A DNA stretch of 50,082 bases from a virus. The notes below the pieces were generated by a model. The model worked only from the letters and a program-made list of their open reading frames with translations, was not told the DNA's origin and ran no database searches. This document shows positions 26,027 to 33,158 of the stretch, piece by piece (the stretch's first letter is position 1; every line of letters starts with the position of its first letter). The stretch lies in IMG/VR virus record IMGVR_UViG_3300049448_000781, positions 1 to 50,082 of that record; one strand, 5' to 3'. Made by a program: the position numbers and the translations under genes.

Positions 26027-27227
26027 TCGCCACCTCCCGGGTTGCGGTCTGGCCGGTGAATTGCTCCCAGCGCTGCACGCAAACGTCAGTATAGCCCGGG
26101 GTGATTTCCATGCAGTAGGCCACCCGCCCGGTCTGCTCGGCGGCGATCAGCGTGCCGCCCGATCCGGCAAACGGGTCGGCCACGGTGCGCGCCAGATCGG
26201 TCACGTCGATGATGGTGGTCAGCAGATCGACCGGTTTCTGCACCGCGTGCAACAGGTTGCCGGTGCGCTTGGCCTGGATCACGTTGCCCTGGGCTTTCTG
26301 CGGCGAGAACGGCGAACGCACGCGCAGGCCGCACATGATCAGTTCGTGCTGCATCCGCCAGCCGACGCCCATGCCCGGCGTGCCCTTGTCCCACACGATC
26401 ATATTGCGCACGCCGTAGCCCGAGGATTCGACCACGTCGAACAGGTTGATCCACATCCGCCAGTCGGTGAAAATGTAGACGACGCCCGTGCCGAACCCCG
26501 AGACCACGGCTTTCATCAGCGCCATGTAGCCGCGCGTCGACAGCGTATCGTTGGCCACCATTTCGTCGCCGCGCGTCCCCACGCTGCCCGAGGCGCGGCC
26601 CGCTTCCTGAAAGCCGCCCGAGCAATACGGCGGATCGGTCAACAGCACGTCGATCGCTTCGCCCCGGGTCAGCTTGGTGATATCGGCGGGCGAAGTGGCA
26701 TCGCCGCACATCACCCTGTGGCGGCCGCACAGCCAGACATCGCCCACCTGGGATATCGGCACCGGAGGCACCTCGGGCACCGCCTCCGCGTCGCCTGTGC
26801 CCTGCGACGGGCCTAGTCCCAGGATATCGTCAACCTCGTCCATGTCGAAGCCGGTGAGCGTCAGGTCCCAGCCCGCCATTTGCAGGCCGCCCAGTTCCAT
26901 TTTCAGGGTGTCGTCGTTCCACGACGAATTCAGCGCCAGCTTGTTGTCGGCGATCACATAGGCCCGCTTCTGTTCGTCGGTCCAGTTGCGCGCCACCATG
27001 ACCGGCACCTGGGGCAGTCGCAGCTTGCGCGCCGCCTCGACGCGGGCGTGGCCCGCGATCAGCATCCCGCTTTCGTCAACCAAGACCGGCATGGTCCAGC
27101 CCCACTGCTCGATCGAGCGGGCAATCTGTTTGATCTGCGCTGACGAATGCGACCGCGCATTCTTGCTGTAGGCAAGCAGCGTTTCGGTGTCGCGCCGCTC
27201 AACCGTGTCGGCTGGCCAATCTGGCAT
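26007..27227 (-). CDS. ParB-domain / N6-adenine (or N4-cytosine) DNA methyltransferase fusion
   Basis: A 406-residue fusion. Residues 1-100 form a ParB/Srx-like domain with the nucleotide-binding motif GHARVEAARKL (59-69) and LLAYSKNARSHS. The methyltransferase follows: catalytic DPPY at 198-201, and the SAM-binding DPFAGSGGT at 351-359, giving the beta-class order (catalytic motif first). Such proteins are common at the head of phage packaging operons and probably methylate phage DNA to evade restriction or mark it for packaging. ATG at 27227 has GAGGAAA ten bases upstream and faces the divergent early promoter at 27274. Confidence 0.88.
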   Translation of the reverse strand: MPDWPADTVERRDTETLLAYSKNARSHSSAQIKQIARSIEQWGWTMPVLVDESGMLIAGHARVEAARKLRLPQVPVMVARNWTDEQKRAYVIADNKLALNSSWNDDTLKMELGGLQMAGWDLTLTGFDMDEVDDILGLGPSQGTGDAEAVPEVPPVPISQVGDVWLCGRHRVMCGDATSPADITKLTRGEAIDVLLTDPPYCSGGFQEAGRASGSVGTRGDEMVANDTLSTRGYMALMKAVVSGFGTGVVYIFTDWRMWINLFDVVESSGYGVRNMIVWDKGTPGMGVGWRMQHELIMCGLRVRSPFSPQKAQGNVIQAKRTGNLLHAVQKPVDLLTTIIDVTDLARTVADPFAGSGGTLIAAEQTGRVAYCMEITPGYTDVCVQRWEQFTGQTATREVANGGQPA

Positions 27228-27273
27228 CGCGGAATTTCCTCAAAAATAATTTGCACGCGGTGGCGTTTTTCGC

Positions 27274-27323
27274 TTGCATCGGTTACCCAAAATGGATACA
27301 AGTTGTCCTGCACACAACGAACC
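27274..27323 (+). promoter_or_regulatory. Early-type promoter with operator dyad and conserved leader (copy 1)
   Basis: TTGCAT (27274-27279), 17-base spacer, TACAAG (27297-27302). The spacer contains TACCCAAAATGGATA (27284-27298), an inverted repeat TAYCCA-N3-TGGRTA. The transcript would begin near the conserved leader GCACACAACGAACC (27310-27323), which recurs at four other promoters. It drives the DUF6011 gene and faces the divergent ParB-methyltransferase operon. Confidence 0.75.
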
Positions 27324-27339
27324 AACCGGAGACCTCGAC

Positions 27340-27954
27340 ATGACCTACCGCGACGCCCTGAACGCCCTGCACGCCGCCCTGCCCACGCTCCCCGCCCGCG
27401 ACGCCGACTTCGCTCAATCCCTGCTGTTGCAGTATACCGCCCGCCAGTCTCTGAGCGAAAAGCAGTGGCACTGGGTGCGCAAGCTGGCGGCCCCTCGGGC
27501 CGCTGCCCCTGCCCCCGTGGTGACCGCCAACGTCGGTGACTTCAGCGCGGTGATCGCGATGTTCGCCACGGCCGCCCAGACGAAGAAGTTCCCCAAGATC
27601 ACGCTGGCGCTGGCCGACGGCCGTGCGGTGGTGCTGAAGGTGGCGGGCGCCCAGTCAGCGCAGCCCGGCACGGTCACCGTGACCGACGGCCGCCCGTTCG
27701 GCAGCAACGTATTTTACGGCCGGGTGGCGCCCTCGGGCGACTGGCAGGTTGCCCGCACGATCGACACTGAGACCGCCACCTCGGTGACCGCCCTGCTGAC
27801 GCGCTTCGCGGCCGAGCCTCTGGCCATCGCGGCCGCCCACGGCCACGCGACGCACCGTTGCTGCTTCTGCAACATCACCCTGACCGACCCCCGTTCCAAG
27901 ACGGCAGGATATGGGCCAATTTGCGCAGGCAAGTTTGGCCTAGCCTGGGGCTGA
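27340..27954 (+). CDS. DUF6011-containing zinc-ribbon protein
   Basis: A 204-residue protein. The C-terminus HRCCFCNITLTDPRSKTAGYG followed by PICAGKFGLAWG is the DUF6011 signature, a small C-x2-C ... C zinc-binding motif found at the end of many phage proteins that handle or bind nucleic acid. Residues 1-50 are helical (LLLQYTARQSLSEKQWHWV) and residues 65-160 form a beta-rich domain (KITLALADGRAVVLKVAG). ATG at 27340 follows a CCGGAGACC ribosome site. First gene of the plus-strand early transcript. Biochemical role unknown. Confidence 0.75.
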   Translation: MTYRDALNALHAALPTLPARDADFAQSLLLQYTARQSLSEKQWHWVRKLAAPRAAAPAPVVTANVGDFSAVIAMFATAAQTKKFPKITLALADGRAVVLKVAGAQSAQPGTVTVTDGRPFGSNVFYGRVAPSGDWQVARTIDTETATSVTALLTRFAAEPLAIAAAHGHATHRCCFCNITLTDPRSKTAGYGPICAGKFGLAWG

Positions 27955-28003
27955 CACCACAGCGGGGGCGACAGCCCCCGCGCCTGTTTCGGGAGGAAAC
28001 CAA

Positions 28004-28267
28004 ATGGGTCATATGATCATCACCGAGGCCGCGCTGGCTGCCATCTGCGCGTTGACCAATCAAAAGATACGCGAGGACGCGGCAATGGAACGTCGAGCGG
28101 ACGGTTTGCTGTATGTGCCGATGCCCGACGATCTCATAGCAAACCTGAACGCCGCGCGGCTTCCAGGGGAGGACGACAGCCAACTGGCGCTGCGCGCGTT
28201 TGAAACGGTAGTTGCCAGACGGCGCACGACCGACGGCGGCCACCGCCGCGCCTCGTTACGCCGCTAG
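28004..28267 (+). CDS. Hypothetical protein, first of a tandem paralogous pair
   Basis: An 87-residue protein, MGHMIITEAALAAICALTNQ at the start, LLYVPMPDDLIANLNAARLPGEDD in the middle and TDGGHRRASLRR at the end. It is a paralogue of the next gene: shared elements are '(I/L)T(E/Q)AAL-A-I', 'VP-x-x-x-x-L-A-x-L', 'GEDDSQ-x-x-LR' and the end 'DGGHR-x-L-RR'. Both are preceded by the identical block TTTCGGGAGGAAACCAA, including the ribosome site. Function unknown. Confidence 0.75.
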   Translation: MGHMIITEAALAAICALTNQKIREDAAMERRADGLLYVPMPDDLIANLNAARLPGEDDSQLALRAFETVVARRRTTDGGHRRASLRR

Positions 28268-28284
28268 TTTCGGGAGGAAACCAA

Positions 28285-28548
28285 ATGCCGCATCTGGTTC
28301 TGACCCAGGCCGCGCTGGACGCGATCTATGAGTTCGGCGACGGCCCGGTCGAAAGCGCCTGCCAGTCACTGCCCGACGGGCGTTGGTGGGTGCCGTTCGC
28401 CGCTGAGTCGCTGGCACGCTTGGACGAAGTGCGCCACGCTGGCGAGGATGATAGCCAAGTCATCCTGCGACTATTTCAACAGGCTCAGATCAACCGCCGC
28501 AGCCGCAGCGCCGACGGCGGCCACCGGCTCGCTGGGTTGCGCCGCTGA
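28285..28548 (+). CDS. Hypothetical protein, second of a tandem paralogous pair
   Basis: An 87-residue paralogue of the preceding gene, starting MPHLVLTQAALDAIYEFGDG and ending SADGGHRLAGLRR, with VPFAAESLARLDEVRHAGEDDSQ (quoted part: LARLDEVRHAGEDDSQ) in the middle. Same length and the same duplicated ribosome-site block upstream. Most identical residues lie in the C-terminal half, so the N-terminal half may bind different partners. Function unknown. Confidence 0.75.
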   Translation: MPHLVLTQAALDAIYEFGDGPVESACQSLPDGRWWVPFAAESLARLDEVRHAGEDDSQVILRLFQQAQINRRSRSADGGHRLAGLRR

Positions 28549-28557
28549 GAGTTGGGG

Positions 28558-28694
28558 TGTCGGACACTTTGCACGTGACGGACGCACACGGCGACATGGC
28601 CCGCCTCCCTACCGTCCCAGGCCCCTTGGGTAGTCATGCTGGGACGCATGGGCAAACCCTGTCCGACAGCAAATCTACAAGGGCAAGGCGGGCC
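28558..28694 (+). ncRNA. Candidate structured RNA or paired operator sites in a gene-free stretch
   Basis: The 28549-28717 gap has three inverted-repeat pairs: TGTCGGACA (28558-28566) with TGTCCGACA (28660-28668); GGCCCGCCT (28598-28606) with AGGCGGGCC (28686-28694); and GTCCCAG (28614-28620) with CTGGGAC (28639-28645). The first two pairs interleave, so an RNA could form a pseudoknot, ending just before the ribosome site at 28705. The first pair is also two copies of a near-palindrome TGTC-S-GACA, so two protein-binding sites are an alternative. A GTG-started frame (28557-28751) crosses the region but lacks a good ribosome site. Confidence 0.35.
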
Positions 28695-28717
28695 GCGTTC
28701 ACCGAGGAGGAAGCACT

Positions 28718-28909
28718 ATGCAACGCGTGCCCGGTTGGTGGCATAGCCTGAACGGCATCACGCCAGCACGGCTGGAAGCGCTGCGACGCGAGGTGGTGCG
28801 GCGTGGCGTCAGCCCGAACGACCGCACTGCGGTCGAGCAAATCCTGCGTCAGCAGTGGCTGGATTATCTGCCACCATTAAAAGCGGAGAAACCGCAGGAC
28901 CCTGGTTGA
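28718..28909 (+). CDS. Small hypothetical helical protein
   Basis: A 63-residue protein after a strong GAGGAGGAAG ribosome site: MQRVPGWWHSLNGITPARLE at the start and a charged helix LEALRREVVRRGVSPNDRTA, then VEQILRQQWLDYLPP. No family recognised. It closes the first early transcript; the promoter of the next gene starts at 28906, overlapping its last codons. Confidence 0.65.
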   Translation: MQRVPGWWHSLNGITPARLEALRREVVRRGVSPNDRTAVEQILRQQWLDYLPPLKAEKPQDPG

Positions 28910-28954
28910 CACTGTTACCCAAATTGGATACATAAGGCGGGCACACAGTGAACC
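28906..28954 (+). promoter_or_regulatory. Early-type promoter with operator dyad and conserved leader (copy 2)
   Basis: TTGACA (28906-28911, consensus -35), 17 bases, TACATA (28929-28934). The dyad TACCCAAATTGGATA (28916-28930) is the most symmetrical copy of the operator. The leader GCACACAGTGAACC is at 28941-28954. Drives the gene at 28970 and probably the block to 31449. Confidence 0.78.
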
Positions 28955-28969
28955 ACGAGGAACCCGCAC

Positions 28970-29233
28970 ATGGCCCAGCATCCCTACTTCACCAAGGTCA
29001 ACGCCAGCGTTAAGGCCGCGTTTCGCGACCGCCCCGGCTTCGTCCCGGTCAAGGCCGACGTGTTCGGCACGTTCGCCTCGCTGCGCTTTGAGGGCGATCT
29101 GCCGGTGTCGCTGCTCACCGACATCGCCAAGCACGTCGAAGCCAACTTCCCCGAGTTCGCCAGCACGCCCGCGACGCGGGTGATGAACTACCAGTTTGGC
29201 GGCTCCGTCATTAACTGGTATCGCAACGCATGA
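28970..29233 (+). CDS. Hypothetical protein
   Basis: An 87-residue protein, MAQHPYFTKVNASVKAAFRD at the start, then VKADVFGTFASLRFEGDLPV and a C-terminal MNYQFGGSVINWYRNA. It looks like a compact alpha/beta protein. First gene after a strong early-type promoter, overlapping the next gene by four bases (ATGA). No family recognised. Confidence 0.72.
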   Translation: MAQHPYFTKVNASVKAAFRDRPGFVPVKADVFGTFASLRFEGDLPVSLLTDIAKHVEANFPEFASTPATRVMNYQFGGSVINWYRNA

Positions 29234-30429
29234 AGCGGCCGCGCCACGGCCGTCGCGCGCCCGAGGACGGCGAAAAGCGGCGGCCCACGCTGGCCGACCG
29301 CTTCATCGCGCGGCGGTGGAGCGACTGGGAGCGCGCGGTGCATCCCAAGACGATCGCCCAGCTTCAGAAATCCGCCCGCGACGCGCGACGCTTCGTACTG
29401 GACGAGGCTGCCACGCTGCGGCTGGCCGAGATCATCGACAGCATCCCCGAGTTGCTGATCCGCGAACACCAGTTCGCCCGCGCCCCCTACGACCTCACCT
29501 GGGTCGAGTTCCCGTCGCATGTCCTGTGGTCCTACATGCACGAGCAACATCCGGAAGCCTATGAGGGGCTGGGGCGGTTCGGCGACCCCGATGCGTCCGA
29601 CCACACGCTGGGCTACCTGATCGACCACGAGCGGGTCAACGTGATCTGCGGCGGCACCGTGGCGGACCCCGATACGCTGCCGCAGATCATGCCGCTGCAA
29701 TATCGCCTGCATACCCCGATGGAGGATGCCGAACAGACCGAGTTCCGCCGCCTGTCGGGCATGACCAGCGAGTGGCACCTGAACGCCTTCCTGTGGGGTA
29801 GCACATACACCCGCCTAAGCCCCGAGGAGCGCGCTGTGGCCACCGACCGCAACAGCGTGGGGTTACTGCCATTGAACCCGCTGCACCCGCTGTATCCCCG
29901 CTACAGCGGCGACGGCGAGTGGTGCGACGCGGTGCGCGGCAGCATCGGCGAGTTGCGCAACATCATCGCCGTTTTATTGGTGCTGAACCGGCCGAGCCTG
30001 ACGAAATACATTCGGTCAAACGAGATGACGCGCGGCTTCCACAAGGGCAAGCTGATGCCATACCTGTCGCACACCGTGGTGACGATCGACCTCGACGCAC
30101 GGCCCACCCTCAAGCTGATCGGCACGCCTGCCGGTGACGCCGAACCAAAGCGTCGCGGCGAGGTGCGCGGCCACTACAAGCACGATGAAACCGCGCGCGA
30201 CTTCAGCCGCATCGCGGGCTGTATCCACGAATATCAGCCGACGCACGGCCCCGACGACGATTGGGCGCCGTGGCCCGATCCGCCGCCCGGTGTGCCGGGC
30301 GATCCCGGCTGCGTCCGCAACTGGGTGTGCGCCGCGTGCGGCGGCAAGCGGTGGTGGCGCCGTGAGACCGGGCGCGGCGACGCGGCCAAGGGCTTCGTGG
30401 TGCATGACGGCTACGATGTTACTGCCTGA
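29230..30429 (+). CDS. Hypothetical phage protein with C-terminal Cys motif
   Basis: A 399-residue protein. Residues 60-290 look folded (DLTWVEFPSHVLWSYMHEQH, ERVNVICGGTVADPDTLPQI, GELRNIIAVLLVLNRPSL). Near the C-terminus are HTVVTIDLDARPTLKLIGTP, GEVRGHYKHDETARDFSRIA and a probable zinc site NWVCAACGGKRWWRRETGRG. The 'R-G-E-V-R-G-H-Y' followed by 'W' and a basic stretch is a pattern I associate with uncharacterised phage early proteins. Function unknown; the CxxC with nearby His could indicate nucleic-acid binding. Confidence 0.72.
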   Translation: MKRPRHGRRAPEDGEKRRPTLADRFIARRWSDWERAVHPKTIAQLQKSARDARRFVLDEAATLRLAEIIDSIPELLIREHQFARAPYDLTWVEFPSHVLWSYMHEQHPEAYEGLGRFGDPDASDHTLGYLIDHERVNVICGGTVADPDTLPQIMPLQYRLHTPMEDAEQTEFRRLSGMTSEWHLNAFLWGSTYTRLSPEERAVATDRNSVGLLPLNPLHPLYPRYSGDGEWCDAVRGSIGELRNIIAVLLVLNRPSLTKYIRSNEMTRGFHKGKLMPYLSHTVVTIDLDARPTLKLIGTPAGDAEPKRRGEVRGHYKHDETARDFSRIAGCIHEYQPTHGPDDDWAPWPDPPPGVPGDPGCVRNWVCAACGGKRWWRRETGRGDAAKGFVVHDGYDVTA

Positions 30430-30445
30430 ACAGGAAAGACCGACC

Positions 30446-30817
30446 ATGACTGTCCGAGCTATGACCGTGAAACGCTACCATCAGGTGCTGGACGCGCTGC
30501 GCCTCAGTCAGCGCGCCCTGGCGCCCTTCCTGGGCTGCTCTGACCGGCTGCCGCGCGCCTGGGGCATGGGCACCCACACCATTCCGCCCGCCGTGGCGGA
30601 CTGGCTGGAAGCCTGCGTCGACAACCGCCGCGCCCACCCTGACCCCCTGCCGCCGACCGAGGAGGAATGGCGGCGTCGCACCGGGGTGTATGATCGGGCC
30701 AAAACGGCCCGCGCACGACGGCGTCGGCTGCATTCGCCACCGCTGGCGCCGCCACGCAAGCGGCCACGCCCGCGCCCAACCAAAGGCATCACTCGGTTAC
30801 CGGGAGAACAGCGATGA
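30446..30817 (+). CDS. Helix-turn-helix protein with basic tail
   Basis: A 123-residue protein. Residues 1-55 (RYHQVLDALRLSQRALAPFL, GCSDRLPRAWGMGTHTIPP) read as a Cro-like helix-turn-helix with the 'S-Q-R-A-L-A-x-x-L-G' core and a substitute for the usual 'W-E-x-G'. The second half is extremely Arg/Pro-rich (RARRRRLHSPPLAPPRKRPR), suggesting non-specific DNA or RNA binding. An AGGAAAG ribosome site precedes the ATG. A second regulator beside the one at 19685, ending in a four-base overlap with the next gene. Confidence 0.7.
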   Translation: MTVRAMTVKRYHQVLDALRLSQRALAPFLGCSDRLPRAWGMGTHTIPPAVADWLEACVDNRRAHPDPLPPTEEEWRRRTGVYDRAKTARARRRRLHSPPLAPPRKRPRPRPTKGITRLPGEQR

Positions 30818-31449
30818 AACGGAAAGCCCACCGCGCCGACCGTGCTGGCGCCATTGATTGGGAGAAGCAACTGCGGTTCGACGTGGAATATGCCAAGGCG
30901 GCATTGTTTGAGATGGGCGGGCTGACGCCGATGTTCATCGTGCACTGTCCCGAGGGGACGCGGGTGTATGCCACGCCGTGGCACAACGAGGGAGAGAAAC
31001 GCGCCACCCAGCGATTGCTGGCGCTGCGCGGTGCGGCCGACGGCGCTGTCGGCATCACCTTCATCGGCGAAGCCTGGATGCTGGTGTTGCAACAGCGGCC
31101 CGGTGAATCGGATGCCGAATACAATGCCCGCGCGACGGCGGTGCCGCCGTCCGAGGCCGAGGAACGGCAAGAGGTGCTGATGGTCACCAGCGAGTTCTAC
31201 GACGCCGACGGCGACTATCAGGCGCTGTCCATCACCCTGGACATCGTGCGCAATGCGGCGGGCAAGATTACCGGCGCACCGCAACGCGGCGGGGTGGAGC
31301 ATGTCGAAATGCGCCACGGCCAGATGCTGGCGCCGACGCCGCCCGACGCCGAACAGCGTCGCATCGCGGGGGCGCTGTATGACCGGATGACCAAGGTGAT
31401 GGGCTTCCAGGCCCAGGTGCAGGTTATCCACCCAGCGGGGCACGCCTAG
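30814..31449 (+). CDS. Hypothetical protein
   Basis: A 211-residue alpha/beta protein. Sections include AIDWEKQLRFDVEYAKAALF, GLTPMFIVHCPEGTRVYATP, AVGITFIGEAWMLVLQQRPG and EERQEVLMVTSEFYDADGDY. I do not recognise a family. It is translationally coupled (ATGA) to the helix-turn-helix gene and ends before the third early-type promoter. Confidence 0.72.
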   Translation: MKRKAHRADRAGAIDWEKQLRFDVEYAKAALFEMGGLTPMFIVHCPEGTRVYATPWHNEGEKRATQRLLALRGAADGAVGITFIGEAWMLVLQQRPGESDAEYNARATAVPPSEAEERQEVLMVTSEFYDADGDYQALSITLDIVRNAAGKITGAPQRGGVEHVEMRHGQMLAPTPPDAEQRRIAGALYDRMTKVMGFQAQVQVIHPAGHA

Positions 31450-31460
31450 CAAAATAACGC

Positions 31461-31509
31461 TTGCATAGGTTACCCAAAATGGATACATAGGCGCTGCACA
31501 CAACGAACC
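31461..31509 (+). promoter_or_regulatory. Early-type promoter with operator dyad and conserved leader (copy 3)
   Basis: TTGCAT (31461-31466), 17 bases, TACATA (31484-31489). Dyad TACCCAAAATGGATA at 31471-31485 is identical to copy 1. Leader GCACACAACGAACC at 31496-31509, also identical to copy 1. Drives the block of very small genes from 31522. Confidence 0.78.
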
Positions 31510-31521
31510 GAGTGAACCCCG

Positions 31522-31803
31522 ATGGCCAACTTTCGCTACTTCGCAGACCTCGCCGACGGCACCACGGTGCAGCTTTCCAACGTGTGGCACGACGGGCACG
31601 TCTCGACCAAGGCGTGCCACTTTTTCGGCACCGCGCCCGACGGCAGCCGCAAGGTGCAGGCGACGCGCGCGATTGAGCGCAAGAGCAACCCTTCCAACCA
31701 CACGTGCGACGCGCGCTGCCTGAACGCTCGGGGCTTCAAGTGCGAATGCTCCTGCGGTGGCAAGAACCACGGTGCTGGCGCCTTTGTCTGCGAGGCGGCG
31801 TGA
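31522..31803 (+). CDS. Small Cys-rich, probably zinc-binding protein
   Basis: A 93-residue protein. The first half is beta-rich (MANFRYFADLADGTTVQLSN); the second holds NHTCDARCLNARGFKCECSCGGKNHGAG, of which CDARC and CECSCGGKNHG are the probable metal ligands. The CxCxCGGxNHG signature recurs in small phage proteins of unknown role. First gene behind promoter copy 3; ends in TGATG with the next gene. Confidence 0.72.
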   Translation: MANFRYFADLADGTTVQLSNVWHDGHVSTKACHFFGTAPDGSRKVQATRAIERKSNPSNHTCDARCLNARGFKCECSCGGKNHGAGAFVCEAA

Positions 31804-31958
31804 TGACCAGCTACCGCCCGACGTGGCGCCCGACCGAGGAACAGAAAGAACGCCATCGCCGGATGCGCCAGCGCCGCGCCACTCTGCGTCGGCAAATCCG
31901 TGCGGCCCAGCTACGCGCGATCACCCAGGCCGCTGCAACCCCCAAGACGGAGAATTGA
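31803..31958 (+). CDS. Small basic hypothetical protein
   Basis: A 51-residue very basic protein (MTSYRPTWRPTEEQKERHRR, then RQRRATLRRQIRAAQLRAI), probably a single helix. It starts in a TGATG overlap. Nucleic-acid binding is likely from charge alone; no family recognised. Confidence 0.6.
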   Translation: MTSYRPTWRPTEEQKERHRRMRQRRATLRRQIRAAQLRAITQAAATPKTEN

Positions 31959-31959
31959 G

Positions 31960-32091
31960 ATGACTTGCCAATGGTTCCTGCGCTGCGAGCGGCCAGCGAC
32001 GACCACGCTGCCGCACCCGATCCTCGGCCCCGTGCCGGTCTGCCAGTGCTGCGCCGACAAGGTGGCGCGGCTGTCCTGCAAGGCGGCCTGA
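31960..32091 (+). CDS. Small zinc-ribbon protein
   Basis: A 43-residue protein, MTCQWFLRCERPATTTLPHP then PVPVCQCCADKVARL. Four Cys in C-x5-C ... C-x-C-C spacing suggest a small zinc knuckle. GGAG lies eight bases before the ATG. Too short for confident family placement. Confidence 0.6.
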   Translation: MTCQWFLRCERPATTTLPHPILGPVPVCQCCADKVARLSCKAA

Positions 32092-32093
32092 CC

Positions 32094-32231
32094 ATGTACA
32101 GCCTTGAATACTGGCTGATGGCTGTCCAGGCCGTCTACGAATCGATGGACTGGGTTGCCGTTATCGTGGTCGCCATTATCGGCACCGCGATCTGTGACCT
32201 GATGACCGGCTTTCTGAAGGTGTTGAGATGA
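32094..32231 (+). CDS. Small single-pass membrane protein
   Basis: A 45-residue protein with one clear transmembrane segment, WVAVIVVAIIGTAICDLMTG, between a short N-terminal helix (MYSLEYWLMAVQAVYESMD) and the end FLKVLR. It begins two bases after the previous stop and overlaps the next gene by four. A holin-like or membrane-anchored accessory role is conceivable; nothing specific shows it. Confidence 0.6.
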   Translation: MYSLEYWLMAVQAVYESMDWVAVIVVAIIGTAICDLMTGFLKVLR

Positions 32232-32500
32232 TCGATTCTAACATCGTTGAACTGTGCCGCGCCTATGCCGACCTGATCTGCGCGGCGCGCAAGCTGCATG
32301 TCGCGTGGGTCCGATCGCCCGGCAACAGCAACTATGGGTCCTGCCTGATCGCAGCGGCGCACAAGCTTTACGGCGCCGCGCCGATCGACGCCATGCCGCA
32401 CCTCGACACCGTCAAGCGGGTGCTGGAAATCGACACCACCATCACCACGGTCAGCGTGGTGTTACTGCGGGCGTCGCTGATGACGGAGGACGCGTCATGA
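32228..32500 (+). CDS. Hypothetical helical protein
   Basis: A 90-residue protein with helices NIVELCRAYADLICAARKLH and LDTVKRVLEIDTTITTVSVV. Coupled on both sides by ATGA overlaps. No family recognised. Confidence 0.65.
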   Translation: MIDSNIVELCRAYADLICAARKLHVAWVRSPGNSNYGSCLIAAAHKLYGAAPIDAMPHLDTVKRVLEIDTTITTVSVVLLRASLMTEDAS

Positions 32501-32691
32501 CCGACGCGTTTACCTGCGCCCGCTGCGGCGGCGTTTTCAACAAGAGATGGTCCGACGCCGAGGCCCTGGCAGAATACCGCGCGAACATGCCCGAGGTGCC
32601 GCCGGATGAGCCGACCGACGTGCTATGCGAGGACTGCTATCAGCGATTCATGGCGTGGCTGAAGGCGCACCCGGAGGAGCGGTTCCGATGA
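32497..32691 (+). CDS. Small zinc-ribbon protein
   Basis: A 64-residue protein with CARCGGVFNKRWSDAEALAE at 7-26 and VLCEDCYQRFMAWLKAHPEE at 44-63: two CxxC knuckles about 35 residues apart, the classical small zinc ribbon of phage early regions. Coupled on both sides by ATGA overlaps. Function unknown. Confidence 0.7.
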   Translation: MTDAFTCARCGGVFNKRWSDAEALAEYRANMPEVPPDEPTDVLCEDCYQRFMAWLKAHPEERFR

Positions 32692-33158
32692 CCGGCGAGT
32701 TCGACTACCTGCTAGACCCCACGCACAAGGCGCCCGAGGTGGTGCTGTCGCGCAAGCCGCCCGAGGCGGTGGTTCGGAAGGTGACGGCGCCGGAAACCGG
32801 TGCGCCGCCACCAACCCCACCCGAACGGCCGGGAGGAAGACCGGTTATTCGGGTTGAGATCGAAATCAACCAGGGCGGCGTCACCCGGGTCAAGCCCGGC
32901 TATTCCGGCCGGGTGGTTCTCGCCGCTGTGATCTGGGTCATCGTGCTGTTGATCCTGGCCACGCTGGCGCGCGCCGAGACGTGGACCTCGCGGCGCGACG
33001 GCTTCATGACGCGCTACCAGAGCGACGATGGCGGCACCGCGCAGTCCTACCAGCAAGGCTTCATGACCTACTATGACCAGACGCTGCCCGACGGCAGCGT
33101 GCGGCACTGCGAGTCCTACCAGCAAGGCTTTCAGACCGTGCTGCGGTGCAATCCCTGA
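32688..33158 (+). CDS. Single-pass membrane protein with repeated SYQQGF motif
   Basis: A 156-residue protein. The N-terminal 75 residues are Pro-rich and presumably cytoplasmic; VVLAAVIWVIVLLILATLA (about 83-101) is a transmembrane segment whose A-R-A end resembles a signal-peptidase site. The outer part has a repeat: GFMTRYQSDDGGTAQSYQQG, FMTYYDQTLPDGSVRHCESY, QQGFQTVLRC, i.e. SYQQGF twice and two Cys that could bridge. A secreted or periplasmic short domain is likely. Its end overlaps a convergent gene by 28 bases. Confidence 0.65.
   Translation: MTGEFDYLLDPTHKAPEVVLSRKPPEAVVRKVTAPETGAPPPTPPERPGGRPVIRVEIEINQGGVTRVKPGYSGRVVLAAVIWVIVLLILATLARAETWTSRRDGFMTRYQSDDGGTAQSYQQGFMTYYDQTLPDGSVRHCESYQQGFQTVLRCNP

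Noticed and set aside
28557-28751. GTG-started 64-codon plus-strand frame
   Set aside because: No convincing ribosome site, low-complexity residues, and it overlaps the well-supported gene at 28718; the region is better explained by structured sequence.
30508-31770. Long minus-strand frame across the early region
   Set aside because: It spans three well-supported plus-strand genes and the promoter at 31461 and has shadow composition.
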